The position numbers and the translations under genes are program-made. From Gammaproteobacteria bacterium (GTDB taxonomy: Bacteria; Pseudomonadota; Gammaproteobacteria; DSM-16500), in assembly GCA_014132595.1 (NCBI GenBank), contig BMAG01000043.1, positions 115,878 to 179,877 on the forward strand: a stretch of 64,000 nucleotides of DNA. The letters are read 5' to 3'. The notes beneath the pieces were generated by a model that saw only the letters and a list, made by a program, of their open reading frames with translations, was not told the origin of the DNA and searched no databases. Position 1 is the first letter of the stretch, and each line of letters opens with the position of its first letter. Below are positions 1-9,007 of this stretch, in pieces.

Positions 1-190
1 CGACGACTAAAGCATCAGGCTGCCATGTTTTAATGAGTTTAGTAACTATCTCCCATTGAGGTCTGCCCTGATTTGCTTTAAGTGTCTTTAAGGGACGTGC
101 CGATTGAGTCACTGTTTGACCAACGGCAACACCTATTCTTTTCATTCCAAAATCAAAGGCTAATAAAATTTGCTGTGTGTTATTTTCCAT
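1..190 (-). CDS. ruvX: RuvX/YqgF-type Holliday junction resolvase, N-terminal fragment
   Basis: Only the first 63 codons lie in the window; the C-terminus runs off the left edge. Reading the minus strand from an ATG at 190, the protein opens [15 protein letters not shown] and continues MKRIGVAVG, the RNase H-like N-terminal strand typical of YqgF/RuvX, with the catalytic Asp in AFDFG. Family members are about 140 residues and act as a pre-16S rRNA nuclease and proposed Holliday junction resolvase. The ATG lies one base after the polA stop, so the two genes are probably cotranscribed. The identification rests on the N-terminal motif only. Confidence 0.82.
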   Translation of the reverse strand, partial: MENNTQQILLAFDFGMKRIGVAVGQTVTQSARPLKTLKANQGRPQWEIVTKLIKTWQPDALVV

Positions 191-191
191 A

Positions 192-2879
192 TTAATGTCC
201 TGATGCAGCGTCCCAGTTATCTCCTACACCTATCGAAACCAATAAAGGAACTTTAAGTGCGGCTGCATTCATCATACAGGTACGAATTTTTTCCGTTAAA
301 ATATCAACCTCTGATTCAGCAACTTCGAAAACCAATTCATCATGCACTTGCATGATCATTTTTGCCTTAACAGGATTAGTTTGAAACCAATGGTCGAGAG
401 TAATCATAGCACGCTTGATCAGATCCGCAGCCGTTCCTTGCAAAGGTGCATTAATAGCCGTTCTTTCTGCTGCGCGCATACGTAAAATCTGAGAGGAATT
501 GATCTCGGGTAAATATAATCTTCGTCCCCAAAGTGTTTCCACATAGCCTTGCTGATGCGCTTTTGCGCGGGTATTTTCCATGTAAGATTTTACTCCTAAA
601 TATCTCGCAAAATAACGATCAATATAGGATTGCGCTGCATCCCTATCAATGCCTAATTGTTTTGCTAAGCCAAAAGCAGACATCCCGTAAATTAGGCCAA
701 AGTTAATGGCTTTTGCATTACGTCTTTCTTCATTAGTTACTTTATCTATAGAAATTCCCAATACTTCCGCAGCGGTTGCACGATGAATATCTAAGTTTTT
801 TGAAAATGCTTGCAGCAAATGTGGATCATCAGAAATATGCGCCATAATACGCAATTCTATTTGTGAGTAATCGGCACTTATGATTTTATAACCTTTAGGC
901 GCAATGAAAGCTTGTCGAATCCGCCTGCCTTCTTGCATACGCACGGGAATATTTTGTAAATTAGGTTCCGAAGAAGATAAACGTCCGGTTGCAGCGCCTG
1001 TTTGATTATAAGAAGTATGAATGCGACTCGTTTTTGAATTAACCTGTTCTGGTAGTTTTTTAGTATAAGTCGTTATTAGCTTGCTTAAGCTGCGATACTC
1101 AATAATGAGTTTTGGCAACTCATATTCAAGAGCTAATTCTTGTAAGATCGGATCGGCCGTTGAAGGTTGCCCTGTCGGTGTTTTTTGCAATATAGGCAAA
1201 TTTAATTTTGTGAATAATATTTCTTGCAGCTGCTTGGGAGAATTCAAGTTAAAAGAAGCTCCTGCCAACAATATAATTTCCTGATCAAGTTCATTTAATC
1301 TTTTTTCTAATTCTGCACTTTGACGTTTTAACATTTCTACATCTATCAGTACGCCATTTCTTTCCATACGAGCCAATACTGGAATAAGCGGCATTTCAAT
1401 TTCTTCAAAAACAGACTTAAGTCCTGCTTCTTTCAGAAGTTTAGGCCAAAGTGTTCGATGTAATTGCATCGTTACATCAGCATCTTCTGCAGCATAAGTT
1501 GCGGCCGCTGCAATTGGAATTTGATTAAATGTAATTTGTTTTGCACCTTTGCCCGCAATATCTGTAAATTGAATGGTACGCCAACCCAAATATTTTAAAG
1601 CGAGTGAATCCATATCATGGTTTTGGCTATTACTATCCAAAATGTAGGATTCCATCATGGTATCATAAGCAATGCCTTCTAATTGAATTCCATGATTTGC
1701 CAACACTTCAAGATCATATTTAATATTATGTCCTATTTTTTTAATATTCGGATTTTCAAGGATAGGTTTTAATTGTGATAGAACATTTTCACGATTTAAT
1801 TGAGCGGGTGCATCCATATAATCATGAGTTAATGGAATATACGCTGCTTTTCCAGGTGTTATTTCAAATGAAACGCCAACAATGTTAGCTTCCATATAAT
1901 TCAAGCTTGTTGTTTCCGTGTCAAAAGCAAAGATTTCAGCTTGATTAAGTTTATTTAACCATTTCGTTAATGCTTCTTGTGTGAATACAGTTTCATAATC
2001 GGCATACTTGTCATGAATATCTACCGTTGTTTTTTCTAATAGTGCATTTAGCCAATTTTTAAATTCCATTTCTTGAAATAGATTTTTTAATTTTTCATTA
2101 TCAGGTGATTGTCTTTTTAAGTCACTTAACTGAAGTTTTAAAGGCACATCTAATTTAATTGTCGCTAATTGCTTTGCTAAAGGAATCTGCGCTAGAGAAG
2201 ATCGTAAGTTTTCCCCCACTTTTCCTTTAATATTGTTCGCATTTGTTATCAAACTGTCTAATGAACCATATTCTAATAACCATTTTACTGCTGTTTTAGG
2301 GCCTACTTGCGGCACCCCCGGGATGTTATCAGAGGTATCTCCGACCAAGGCTAAATAATCAATGACTTGCTCTGGTGTAACGCCCATTTTTTCTTGCACA
2401 GCTTTAGGATCTAAAACAGTGTCTGTCATCGTGTTAACCAATGTGATATAAGAATCAACTAATTGCGCGAGATCTTTATCGCCGGTGGAAACAAGGGTTA
2501 ATCTTTGTTCCTGTGAGGCTGCTTTTGCCAAGGTACCAATAACATCATCCGCTTCTACTCCTTCCTCCATAATCAAAGGTAAACCCATTGCACGAATAAT
2601 AGAATGAATCGGTTCTATTTGCTGGACTAATTCGCTTGGCATTTCTTTACGATGAGCCTTATAAGATGCATAAATTTCATCCCTAAATGTTTTGCCTTTC
2701 GCATCAAACACGACTGCAATATATTCTGGATCGTATTCTGCTAATAATCGCCGCAGCATATTGATCACTCCATATACAGCACCAGTAGGAAAGCCTTTTG
2801 AATTCGTCAATGCAGGCATGGCGTGAAAAGCACGATATAAATAGGAAGAACCATCGATGAGTATGAGTGGTTTTTGCAT
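192..2879 (-). CDS. polA: DNA polymerase I
   Basis: DNA polymerase I, for Okazaki fragment processing and repair synthesis. About 895 residues (E. coli 928). The N-terminal 5'-3' exonuclease domain begins [16 protein letters not shown] and includes [19 protein letters not shown] 3'-5' exonuclease domain follows with [12 protein letters not shown], so proofreading looks intact. The polymerase domain has [12 protein letters not shown] (motif A), the O-helix region [17 protein letters not shown] and motif [12 protein letters not shown] prefer the ATG at 2879 (MQKPLIL) because GGAAG lies upstream of it. The longer start at 2897 lies inside a TATAAT (2896-2901, minus) that may be the promoter -10 element. 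ruvX follows after one base. Confidence 0.97.
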   Translation of the reverse strand: MQKPLILIDGSSYLYRAFHAMPALTNSKGFPTGAVYGVINMLRRLLAEYDPEYIAVVFDAKGKTFRDEIYASYKAHRKEMPSELVQQIEPIHSIIRAMGLPLIMEEGVEADDVIGTLAKAASQEQRLTLVSTGDKDLAQLVDSYITLVNTMTDTVLDPKAVQEKMGVTPEQVIDYLALVGDTSDNIPGVPQVGPKTAVKWLLEYGSLDSLITNANNIKGKVGENLRSSLAQIPLAKQLATIKLDVPLKLQLSDLKRQSPDNEKLKNLFQEMEFKNWLNALLEKTTVDIHDKYADYETVFTQEALTKWLNKLNQAEIFAFDTETTSLNYMEANIVGVSFEITPGKAAYIPLTHDYMDAPAQLNRENVLSQLKPILENPNIKKIGHNIKYDLEVLANHGIQLEGIAYDTMMESYILDSNSQNHDMDSLALKYLGWRTIQFTDIAGKGAKQITFNQIPIAAAATYAAEDADVTMQLHRTLWPKLLKEAGLKSVFEEIEMPLIPVLARMERNGVLIDVEMLKRQSAELEKRLNELDQEIILLAGASFNLNSPKQLQEILFTKLNLPILQKTPTGQPSTADPILQELALEYELPKLIIEYRSLSKLITTYTKKLPEQVNSKTSRIHTSYNQTGAATGRLSSSEPNLQNIPVRMQEGRRIRQAFIAPKGYKIISADYSQIELRIMAHISDDPHLLQAFSKNLDIHRATAAEVLGISIDKVTNEERRNAKAINFGLIYGMSAFGLAKQLGIDRDAAQSYIDRYFARYLGVKSYMENTRAKAHQQGYVETLWGRRLYLPEINSSQILRMRAAERTAINAPLQGTAADLIKRAMITLDHWFQTNPVKAKMIMQVHDELVFEVAESEVDILTEKIRTCMMNAAALKVPLLVSIGVGDNWDAASGH

Positions 2880-2945
2880 AACATTCGCTTCCATCATTAT
2901 AGGGTTGTTGAGGATAACATAGGTTTTTTGATTGAGGAATAATTG

Positions 2946-3596
2946 TTACGAGTGGTGTGTCGTGGGTGTCGAAAGTAAAGAAAAGACTTCTTCATCGGTA
3001 GTTTGAGAAAAATCATCGTAATATTGGCCAACCGCATAAAAATCTCTTGTTTTAAGCGGGCAAATTAATTTATCGACTAAAGGTGACATTTTCTCATAGG
3101 TTGAAATAGAAGCCACAGGCACCGCAACGATAATATTGGCTGGATTTAACTGTCGTAGTGCTTTTATTGCAACGCGTAATGTTGCTCCGGTTGCAATACC
3201 ATCATCGATTAAAATAACCGTTTTTCCATTTAAAATAGGAAATTCTTTTTGGCCGCGGTAAGCAATTTCTCTTCTTCGTAATTCTTTTGATTCTTCTTTA
3301 ATAACATCGTCGATCGCTTGTTTAGATATTGATAAACTTTTAACCACATCTTCATTAAAAACGATCGTATTCCCCATAGCAAGAGCGCCCATCGCAAGTT
3401 CCTCATGACCTGGAACACCTAACTTACGCACAATAAATACGTCGAGAGGGATTTTAAGTGCTTTAGCGACTTCAAATGCCACGGGAACGCCGCCACGAGG
3501 TAATGCAAGAATAATGACATCTGAACGATTTAAATAAGCTTTAAGCTCATTCGCGAGGGTTTTGCCTGCAGCGAAACGATTGGCGTATCTATCCAT
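2946..3596 (-). CDS. Phosphoribosyltransferase family protein
   Basis: Type I phosphoribosyltransferase fold of about 216 residues. The PRPP-binding loop is VILIDDGIATGATLRVA near residue 130. The N-terminal half has ALPRGGVPVAFEVA and IVRKLGVPGHEELAMGA, the pattern of the stand-alone phosphoribosyltransferase often fused or adjacent to dienelactone hydrolase or erythromycin-esterase-like domains. The base substrate cannot be told from sequence. The ATG at 3596 has AAGGTG about seven bases upstream; the in-frame GTG at 3603-3605 overlaps that ribosome binding site and is unlikely. It lies between polA and mnmE on the same strand, with a 66-base gap to polA. Confidence 0.85.
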   Translation of the reverse strand: MDRYANRFAAGKTLANELKAYLNRSDVIILALPRGGVPVAFEVAKALKIPLDVFIVRKLGVPGHEELAMGALAMGNTIVFNEDVVKSLSISKQAIDDVIKEESKELRRREIAYRGQKEFPILNGKTVILIDDGIATGATLRVAIKALRQLNPANIIVAVPVASISTYEKMSPLVDKLICPLKTRDFYAVGQYYDDFSQTTDEEVFSLLSTPTTHHS

Positions 3597-3666
3597 GTAA
3601 AGCACCTTATCAACTCGTCTGGGACTCTTAACTTTGTGTTTTTTGCCTTAAGCTTAATTATTATGC

Positions 3667-5022
3667 TTATTTTCCGATGCAAAAACTAGAAAATATTTTA
3701 CCGAGTAAATCATCCGATGTAAAAATACCCGTAATTTCACTTAATACGATTTGAGCTTGTCTTAAATCTTCAGCAAAGAGTTCTGCTGCCTGATGATCTT
3801 TTAATTGCTTGAGGCCATGTTTTATAAAATGATCGGCTTTTAAGAGCGCATCAATATGTCTACGTCGTGCTGAAAAAATACCTTCATGAGTCGTTTGCAT
3901 ACCCACATTTGATTTAATTTGTTGTTTTAACAGCTCAATACCATCCCCGCTTTTTGCAGATAATGCAATTTCAATACCTCCATTTTTATGAGTGATCGAT
4001 GGGGATTCCTGTAGTAAATCAATTTTATTATGTATTGTAATAACGGTTGCATGTTCAGGTATATTTTTTATAAAAAGGTTTAAGTCTGGCTTAGTGGAAT
4101 TATTCGCATCGATGACAAATAATATTAAATCTGCACGAGCTATTTCTGCATGTGCCCTTTTTATTCCTTCCTGTTCAATAGGATCATGACTTTCACGTAA
4201 TCCTGCGGTATCAATAATATGTAACGGCATACCATCAATGAGAATATGTTCCCGTAAAAGATCTCTTGTAGTCCCGGGAATATCAGTGACAATCGCAGCT
4301 TCTTTCCCACTTAATCGATTTAATAAACTTGATTTTCCAGCATTAGGTAAACCCGCAATCACAGCCGTAATTCCTTCTCGTAATAAGCTACCTTGCAATG
4401 CTTCTTTTTGGACGGTTTCTAACATGTAGTTAATTTGATTTAAATCATTTTCCACTTGGTTATCTGTTAAAAAATCGATTTCTTCTTCAGTAAAATCAAT
4501 GGCTGCTTCGATGTAAGTTCGTAAACGAATTAAAGCATTAACGAGCGCATTTATTTTTTCAGAAAAATGGCCTTGTAATGACCGCATGGCTGCACGTGCG
4601 GCTTGTTCCGATTGTGCTTCAATGAGATCTGCGATAGCTTCAGCTTGTACTAAATCAATTTTATCATTTAAAAAAGCACGTTCTGTAAATTCCCCGGGTT
4701 TAGCAAGTCTTGCTCCTAACTTTACAATTCGACGAATAAGACTGTTCGTGATAATAGGTCCGCCATGGGCATGTAATTCTAAAATATCTTCCCCAGTAAA
4801 AGAATGTGGGCCAGGGAAAAATAACGCAATGCCTTTATCGATGATTTGTTTTGATGAATCAAAAAAAGAAGAGTAAATAGCATAGCGTGGTTGAAGAGGT
4901 TTTTCTAATAGAGCTTGAGCAATTTTTGTTGTTAAGTGACCAGAGATGCGGACTATGGCCACTCCGCCACGTCCTTCTGGCGTGGCGAGAGCTACGATAG
5001 TATCTAACGTGTTATTTTGCAT
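3667..5022 (-). CDS. mnmE: tRNA modification GTPase MnmE
   Basis: With MnmG it installs the cmnm5 group on U34 of tRNAs. About 451 residues, full length. The N-terminal THF-binding domain begins DTIVALATPEGRGGVAIVRISG. The inserted G domain shows G1 GLPNAGKSSLL, the G2 TTRD, G3 DTAGLRES and G4 NKID. The C-terminus ends FCIGK, the conserved catalytic-cysteine motif. The ATG at 5022 overlaps the end of yidC by 11 bases; an upstream GTG at 5028 is possible. MnmE next to yidC/rnpA/rpmH is the usual order around the gammaproteobacterial origin. mnmG is not in the window. Confidence 0.97.
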   Translation of the reverse strand: MQNNTLDTIVALATPEGRGGVAIVRISGHLTTKIAQALLEKPLQPRYAIYSSFFDSSKQIIDKGIALFFPGPHSFTGEDILELHAHGGPIITNSLIRRIVKLGARLAKPGEFTERAFLNDKIDLVQAEAIADLIEAQSEQAARAAMRSLQGHFSEKINALVNALIRLRTYIEAAIDFTEEEIDFLTDNQVENDLNQINYMLETVQKEALQGSLLREGITAVIAGLPNAGKSSLLNRLSGKEAAIVTDIPGTTRDLLREHILIDGMPLHIIDTAGLRESHDPIEQEGIKRAHAEIARADLILFVIDANNSTKPDLNLFIKNIPEHATVITIHNKIDLLQESPSITHKNGGIEIALSAKSGDGIELLKQQIKSNVGMQTTHEGIFSARRRHIDALLKADHFIKHGLKQLKDHQAAELFAEDLRQAQIVLSEITGIFTSDDLLGKIFSSFCIGK

Positions 5023-6694
5023 TATCACGTTTTGTCTTTTTTTGAGGTACCTCTACACTACGCATGATGAACCATTGTTGTAAAAACGAAAGTGTATTAT
5101 TAACAAACCAATATAACATCAGCCCCGCGGGGAAATTTAAAAATAGTGCGGTAAAAACAATAGGCATCAGCATCATGATTTTTGCTTGAGTCGGATCTGG
5201 CGGCGGCGGATTCAAGCGCTGCTGCAAGAACATCGATAAACCCATCAATACAGGTAAAATATAATAAGGATCTTTAACTGATAAATCATGAATCCATAAA
5301 ATAAAAGGCGCTTGTCTTAATTGAACACTTTCAATTAATACCCAATACAAGCCAATAAAAACAGGAATTTGTACTAGAATAGGCAAACAACCACTCATTG
5401 GGTTTATTTTTTCTTTTCTATACAGCTCCAAAGTCGCTTGTGTGAATTTTTGTTTATCATCACCAAAACGTTCTTTGAGCGCATTAATTTTAGGCTGTAA
5501 TTTTTTCATTCCGCTCATGGAACGATAGCTTTTTGCTGATAAATGATAAAACATGAGTTTAATAATCACGGTTACCAGAACAATGGACCATCCCCAATTA
5601 CCCACAACATCATAAATATGCTGCATCATCCAGAAAATAATACCTGAAATAAACCAAAACCAGCCGTAATCGATGGTCAGTTTTAAACTCGGAGCTACTT
5701 TTTCTAAATTATCAGCGATGGCAGGACCTGCATAAAGTTGAGAATGTGTGGAAATGATTTGACCTGGTTGAACATCAATTTTAGGACTGATCATTCCAAT
5801 GGTATATAAACCATCATTCGTGACATGCGAAAAATATTGTAAAGGTATCGTATTATCAGGAACCCATGCACTTACAAAATAATGCTGAACCATAGCAGCC
5901 CAACCACCGGTAATGGTTTGGTTTAAATTTTGTGTATTCATTTCATTAAAGGTGACTTTTTGAAATCTTTTTTCCGGGCTTGAAATGGCTGCGCCAAAAT
6001 AAGTGGCTGTTGTGCTCAAATGACTTTGATTTGCATTTTCTCCATAATTTTTGCGTAAGAGTTGTAGATATAAATTTCCAGCCCATGGTTGGGTCGATAG
6101 ATTTTCAATTTGATAGTCAACGTTAATATCATATTGACCGCGTTTAAAAATAAAGGATTTGGTTACTTTAATACCTTTAGAATTTTGCCAATGTAGCTTG
6201 ACTTCAGTTTGTTCCTGGCCTGATGCAAGCACATAGTTTTGTTGATCTGCAGTATAAACCGCCTGCCCTTTTGAAGTATCAGGTCCTTCAGGATTGAGTA
6301 ATCCACTTTGTGCTAAATAACGACTATTGGGTAAATCATTTAATAATAAAAACGATTGTGTTGAATGTAATTCAGCAGGATATTTCAGTAATTTTACCTG
6401 TGTAATATTACCACCAACTGTATCGATATCTGCTTCAAGTGTGTCCGTTGTAACATGTATCAGAGGATTATTTGAAGCAGTTGTTAAAGGCGTTGTGGTG
6501 ATGTTGTTATTTGTTGTTTTAACGACTGCAGCGGGTTCAGTCACTTGAGGAATATAATTTGTTGACTGAATTGTGTTATTCGTTGAATTTTTTACGACGA
6601 TTGCCGTTGTATGTTCTTTTTCCCAAGCTTGGTAAAAAAGTAGTAAAACAGCAATAATTGCACCATATAAAGCAATACGAATTGAATCGAGCAT
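5012..6694 (-). CDS. yidC: Membrane protein insertase YidC
   Basis: Inner-membrane insertase and Sec-associated chaperone. About 560 residues with Gram-negative architecture: one N-terminal membrane segment (IALYGAIIAVLLLFY), a large periplasmic beta domain with a low-complexity Thr/Asn linker near residues 40-80, then the conserved five-helix core from about residue 345, including the cytoplasmic basic loop with MKKLQPKINALKERFGDD and the helix PILVQIPVFIGLYWVL. The tail is basic. The ATG at 6694 aligns with the E. coli start; an ATG four codons upstream at 6706 is the alternative. It lies directly after yidD. Confidence 0.97.
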   Translation of the reverse strand: MLDSIRIALYGAIIAVLLLFYQAWEKEHTTAIVVKNSTNNTIQSTNYIPQVTEPAAVVKTTNNNITTTPLTTASNNPLIHVTTDTLEADIDTVGGNITQVKLLKYPAELHSTQSFLLLNDLPNSRYLAQSGLLNPEGPDTSKGQAVYTADQQNYVLASGQEQTEVKLHWQNSKGIKVTKSFIFKRGQYDINVDYQIENLSTQPWAGNLYLQLLRKNYGENANQSHLSTTATYFGAAISSPEKRFQKVTFNEMNTQNLNQTITGGWAAMVQHYFVSAWVPDNTIPLQYFSHVTNDGLYTIGMISPKIDVQPGQIISTHSQLYAGPAIADNLEKVAPSLKLTIDYGWFWFISGIIFWMMQHIYDVVGNWGWSIVLVTVIIKLMFYHLSAKSYRSMSGMKKLQPKINALKERFGDDKQKFTQATLELYRKEKINPMSGCLPILVQIPVFIGLYWVLIESVQLRQAPFILWIHDLSVKDPYYILPVLMGLSMFLQQRLNPPPPDPTQAKIMMLMPIVFTALFLNFPAGLMLYWFVNNTLSFLQQWFIMRSVEVPQKKTKRDNAK

Positions 6695-6695
6695 T

Positions 6696-6938
6696 TTATT
6701 GAACATGAGGTATTTTTTCCGGTACTAAGTCAACGCCACCTTGACACCAAGGATGGCAACGTAAAATTCTTTTTAATATTAAATAACACCCGCGTAAAAC
6801 ACCATGTGATTCTATGGCATCCAACGCATATTGAGAACAGGAAGGATAAAAACGACAACGATTACCTAATAATGAACTTATCAAATATTGATAAGTTTTT
6901 AAGAGAATACTTAAGAAAGCGCTAATAATTTTTCCCAC
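6696..6938 (-). CDS. yidD: Membrane protein insertion efficiency factor YidD
   Basis: Small amphipathic membrane-associated protein (80 residues) that assists YidC-dependent insertion. It has the family core [19 protein letters not shown] followed by [16 protein letters not shown], with the conserved cysteines and prolines. It starts with GTG at 6938, inside the 3' end of rnpA (28-base overlap), and ends two bases before the yidC ATG, so rnpA, yidD and yidC are probably translationally coupled. Confidence 0.95.
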   Translation of the reverse strand: MGKIISAFLSILLKTYQYLISSLLGNRCRFYPSCSQYALDAIESHGVLRGCYLILKRILRCHPWCQGGVDLVPEKIPHVQ

Positions 6939-7252
6939 AATTGATCTATGCCTTCACGTAATTTTTGTTTGCTTAATTTATCACACCGTTGTCTAGCAAT
7001 AATAATTACATCCAATCCCGCGAGTTTTTCTTGATGATATCTAAAACTTTCTCGCAATACTCGCTTTGTTTTATTTCTGTCCACAGCCCTTTTGATATAA
7101 CGCTTTGCTATCACTAATCCAAGTCTGGCAATGGATTTTTGATTTGGTTTAAACAGAACTAATAAACCACGCTGACTTATCTTATCTGATTTATCAAATA
7201 AGGATTTAAAGTCAGCTTTGGTTGTGAGTCTATGGCTGCGAGGAAAACTCAA
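6911..7252 (-). CDS. rnpA: Ribonuclease P protein component
   Basis: Protein subunit of RNase P, which matures tRNA 5' ends. 113 residues, normal length. It opens [17 protein letters not shown] and carries the RNR-type signature [18 protein letters not shown]. The only start I can place is a TTG at 7252; there is no in-frame ATG between the upstream stop and the conserved N-terminus. It lies 21 bases downstream of rpmH and overlaps yidD, the conserved gammaproteobacterial arrangement. Confidence 0.95.
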   Translation of the reverse strand: MSFPRSHRLTTKADFKSLFDKSDKISQRGLLVLFKPNQKSIARLGLVIAKRYIKRAVDRNKTKRVLRESFRYHQEKLAGLDVIIIARQRCDKLSKQKLREGIDQLWEKLLALS

Positions 7253-7273
7253 GTCTTTATTATTCAGTTATCG

Positions 7274-7408
7274 TTATACGGTTAATTGTTTACGGCCTTT
7301 GGCACGACGTCTATTGAGAACAGCGCGACCGTTTTTAGTTGCCATACGTGCTCTGAAACCGTGCGTTCTTTTGCGCTTAATTTCACTGGGTTGATATGTT
7401 CTTTTCAT
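7274..7408 (-). CDS. rpmH: 50S ribosomal protein L34
   Basis: 44-residue ribosomal protein L34, read directly from the minus strand: it opens [18 protein letters not shown] and ends GRKQLTV, nearly identical to the family consensus. The start ATG at 7408 is preceded by AAGGGT. It heads the rpmH-rnpA-yidD-yidC-mnmE operon and has a strong sigma-70-like promoter upstream (7449-7477). Confidence 0.98.
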   Translation of the reverse strand: MKRTYQPSEIKRKRTHGFRARMATKNGRAVLNRRRAKGRKQLTV

Positions 7409-7448
7409 GAGATTTTACCCTTAACTAATCTTAAAAATCAGGGAGCTA

Positions 7449-7477
7449 ATGATAGGTAGCATTTGGACCATTGTCAA
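7449..7477 (-). promoter_or_regulatory. Putative sigma-70 promoter of rpmH operon
   Basis: On the minus strand a perfect -35 TTGACA (7472-7477) and a -10 TATCAT (7449-7454) are separated by 17 bases and lie about 40 bases upstream of the rpmH ATG. The match to the sigma-70 consensus is strong and the position fits the ribosomal-protein gene. Confidence 0.7.
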
Positions 7478-7762
7478 ATTGTTTGATTTGGGAAGTTCTC
7501 CCTGCTTAATAATATTAAATCTTATATATATTCCTTATTTTGAAGCTTTTATTTATATAGGAGGGAAATTCTGTGGAAAGTAAATTAATTGTAAATAAAT
7601 ACATGGAGTTATGGATGTATAAAGCTGTGGAAAACTGCGGGGTTTATTGTGGTGGAAAATGTACTCATGTGGATAAAAATGGACTAAAGTTGTTTTTTAA
7701 ATGTTATACACAGACAATGCTAGGTTTCATCAGAGGTTGTGAACAGTTTATTGGAGTTTGGC
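7478..7762. other. Candidate chromosomal replication origin (oriC) without dnaA
   Basis: This intergenic stretch between rpmH and folC has an AT-rich tract at about 7506-7560, the expected type of unwinding element. It is followed by two perfect DnaA boxes, TGTGGATAA (7668-7676, minus) and TTATACACA (7704-7712, plus), plus two weaker box-like TGTGGAAAG (7572-7580) and TGTGGAAAA (7626-7634). In many gammaproteobacteria oriC lies at rpmH with dnaA on the other side; here folC takes that place. A 67-codon reading frame crosses 7573-7776, but it has no recognisable domain and spans the boxes, so I do not call it a gene. Function as an origin is inferred. Confidence 0.5.
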
Positions 7763-9007
7763 ATGAAGTTAACTAAATGGTTGGAGTGGATTAAATCATT
7801 ACATAATAAAGAGATTGATTTTGGGGTGGAAAGAACAACGCAAGTTGCTGAAAAATTAGGACTATTAAAACCTGAATGTCCTGTTGTGACCATTGCAGGC
7901 ACAAATGGTAAGGGTTCTTGTGTAGCTGGGATCGAATCTATTATGTTGGCAGCAGGTTATAAAGTAGGTGCTTATACCACACCCTATTTGCTGCAATATA
8001 ACGAGCAAGTACGTTTGCAAGGGCGATCTGTTTCTGATTCTTTATTATGCGATTCTTTTGAAGAAGTTCTTAATGCCTGTGGGTCAATAACATTAACTCC
8101 TTTTGAATTTGGTACCTTGGCAGCACTGGTTATCTTTAAGAAAGCAAAACTGGATCTTTGGATTTTGGAAGTGGGCATGGGGGGTCGATGGGATGCTGTG
8201 AATGTATTATCGGCTGATGTCGCTGTTATCTCGAGTATTGAAATTGACCATGTTGATTGGTTAGGCAATACGCGAGATGCGATTGGCTATGAAAAAGCGG
8301 GTATATTTCGACCCTCCCAAGCGGCTGTCTATGGTGATTATCAACCGCCTGCTTCAGTTAGGGCATATGCGAATTCATTGAAAGTATCTTTTTTTGTTCA
8401 AGGGCAACAATTTAGTTACATTGAAAAAGAAAATAGTTGGGATTGGAAAAGCGCAAACACACAACTAGACAATTTACCATTCACCTCTCTGGCATTACAG
8501 AACATGTCCACGGTCTTGATGGCGATTGAATTATTACAAAATAAATTAAAGGTTTCTCGTGAAGCCATGGAGATTGGTTTAAGAAAAGCTACACTACCGG
8601 GACGTATTCAAATTATTCCAGGGGATATTATTCGTATTTTGGACGTTTCTCATAATCCTTCCGCTGTTGAAATGTTAAGAAGATATTTAGTTGAAAATCC
8701 TTGTGAGGGAAAAACGTATGCTGTTTTTTCGATGTTAGTGGATAAAGATATTTTGGAAACAATTCGAGTGATAGAATCTGTCATCGATCATTGGTATGTA
8801 GCACCTTTGGAAACAGAACGTAAAGCTTCTATGGATGTATTAGCGTATTGTTTCAGAAAGTTAAATTTGATGAATGTTTCTTTTTGTTCATCGATTAGAG
8901 AGGCAGAAAAATTAGCGAGTCTGCAGGTGGATTCTTTGGTACGTGATCGTATTGTGATTTTCGGTTCTTTTCGCACCGTTTCTGAAATCGTCAGTAATGG
9001 ATTATAA
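7763..9007 (+). CDS. folC: Bifunctional folylpolyglutamate/dihydrofolate synthase
   Basis: Adds glutamate to dihydropteroate/tetrahydrofolate; a Mur-ligase relative. About 414 residues. The ATP loop is TIAGTNGKGSC near residue 45, followed by TTPYLLQYNEQVR, the family's folate-binding segment. LEVGMGGRWDAVN and SIEIDHVDWLGNT are conserved ligase motifs, and the C-terminal domain has DVSHNPSAV. The ATG at 7763 has GGAG nine bases upstream; an in-frame GTG at 7739 would add eight residues. Its 3' end overlaps the convergent folK-folP by six bases, placing three folate genes together. Confidence 0.95.
   Translation: MKLTKWLEWIKSLHNKEIDFGVERTTQVAEKLGLLKPECPVVTIAGTNGKGSCVAGIESIMLAAGYKVGAYTTPYLLQYNEQVRLQGRSVSDSLLCDSFEEVLNACGSITLTPFEFGTLAALVIFKKAKLDLWILEVGMGGRWDAVNVLSADVAVISSIEIDHVDWLGNTRDAIGYEKAGIFRPSQAAVYGDYQPPASVRAYANSLKVSFFVQGQQFSYIEKENSWDWKSANTQLDNLPFTSLALQNMSTVLMAIELLQNKLKVSREAMEIGLRKATLPGRIQIIPGDIIRILDVSHNPSAVEMLRRYLVENPCEGKTYAVFSMLVDKDILETIRVIESVIDHWYVAPLETERKASMDVLAYCFRKLNLMNVSFCSSIREAEKLASLQVDSLVRDRIVIFGSFRTVSEIVSNGL

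Noticed and set aside
7573..7776. 67-codon plus-strand frame with a good upstream GGAGG, product rich in Cys
   Set aside because: No domain, spans the DnaA boxes and overlaps the folC start; best explained as part of the origin-like region.
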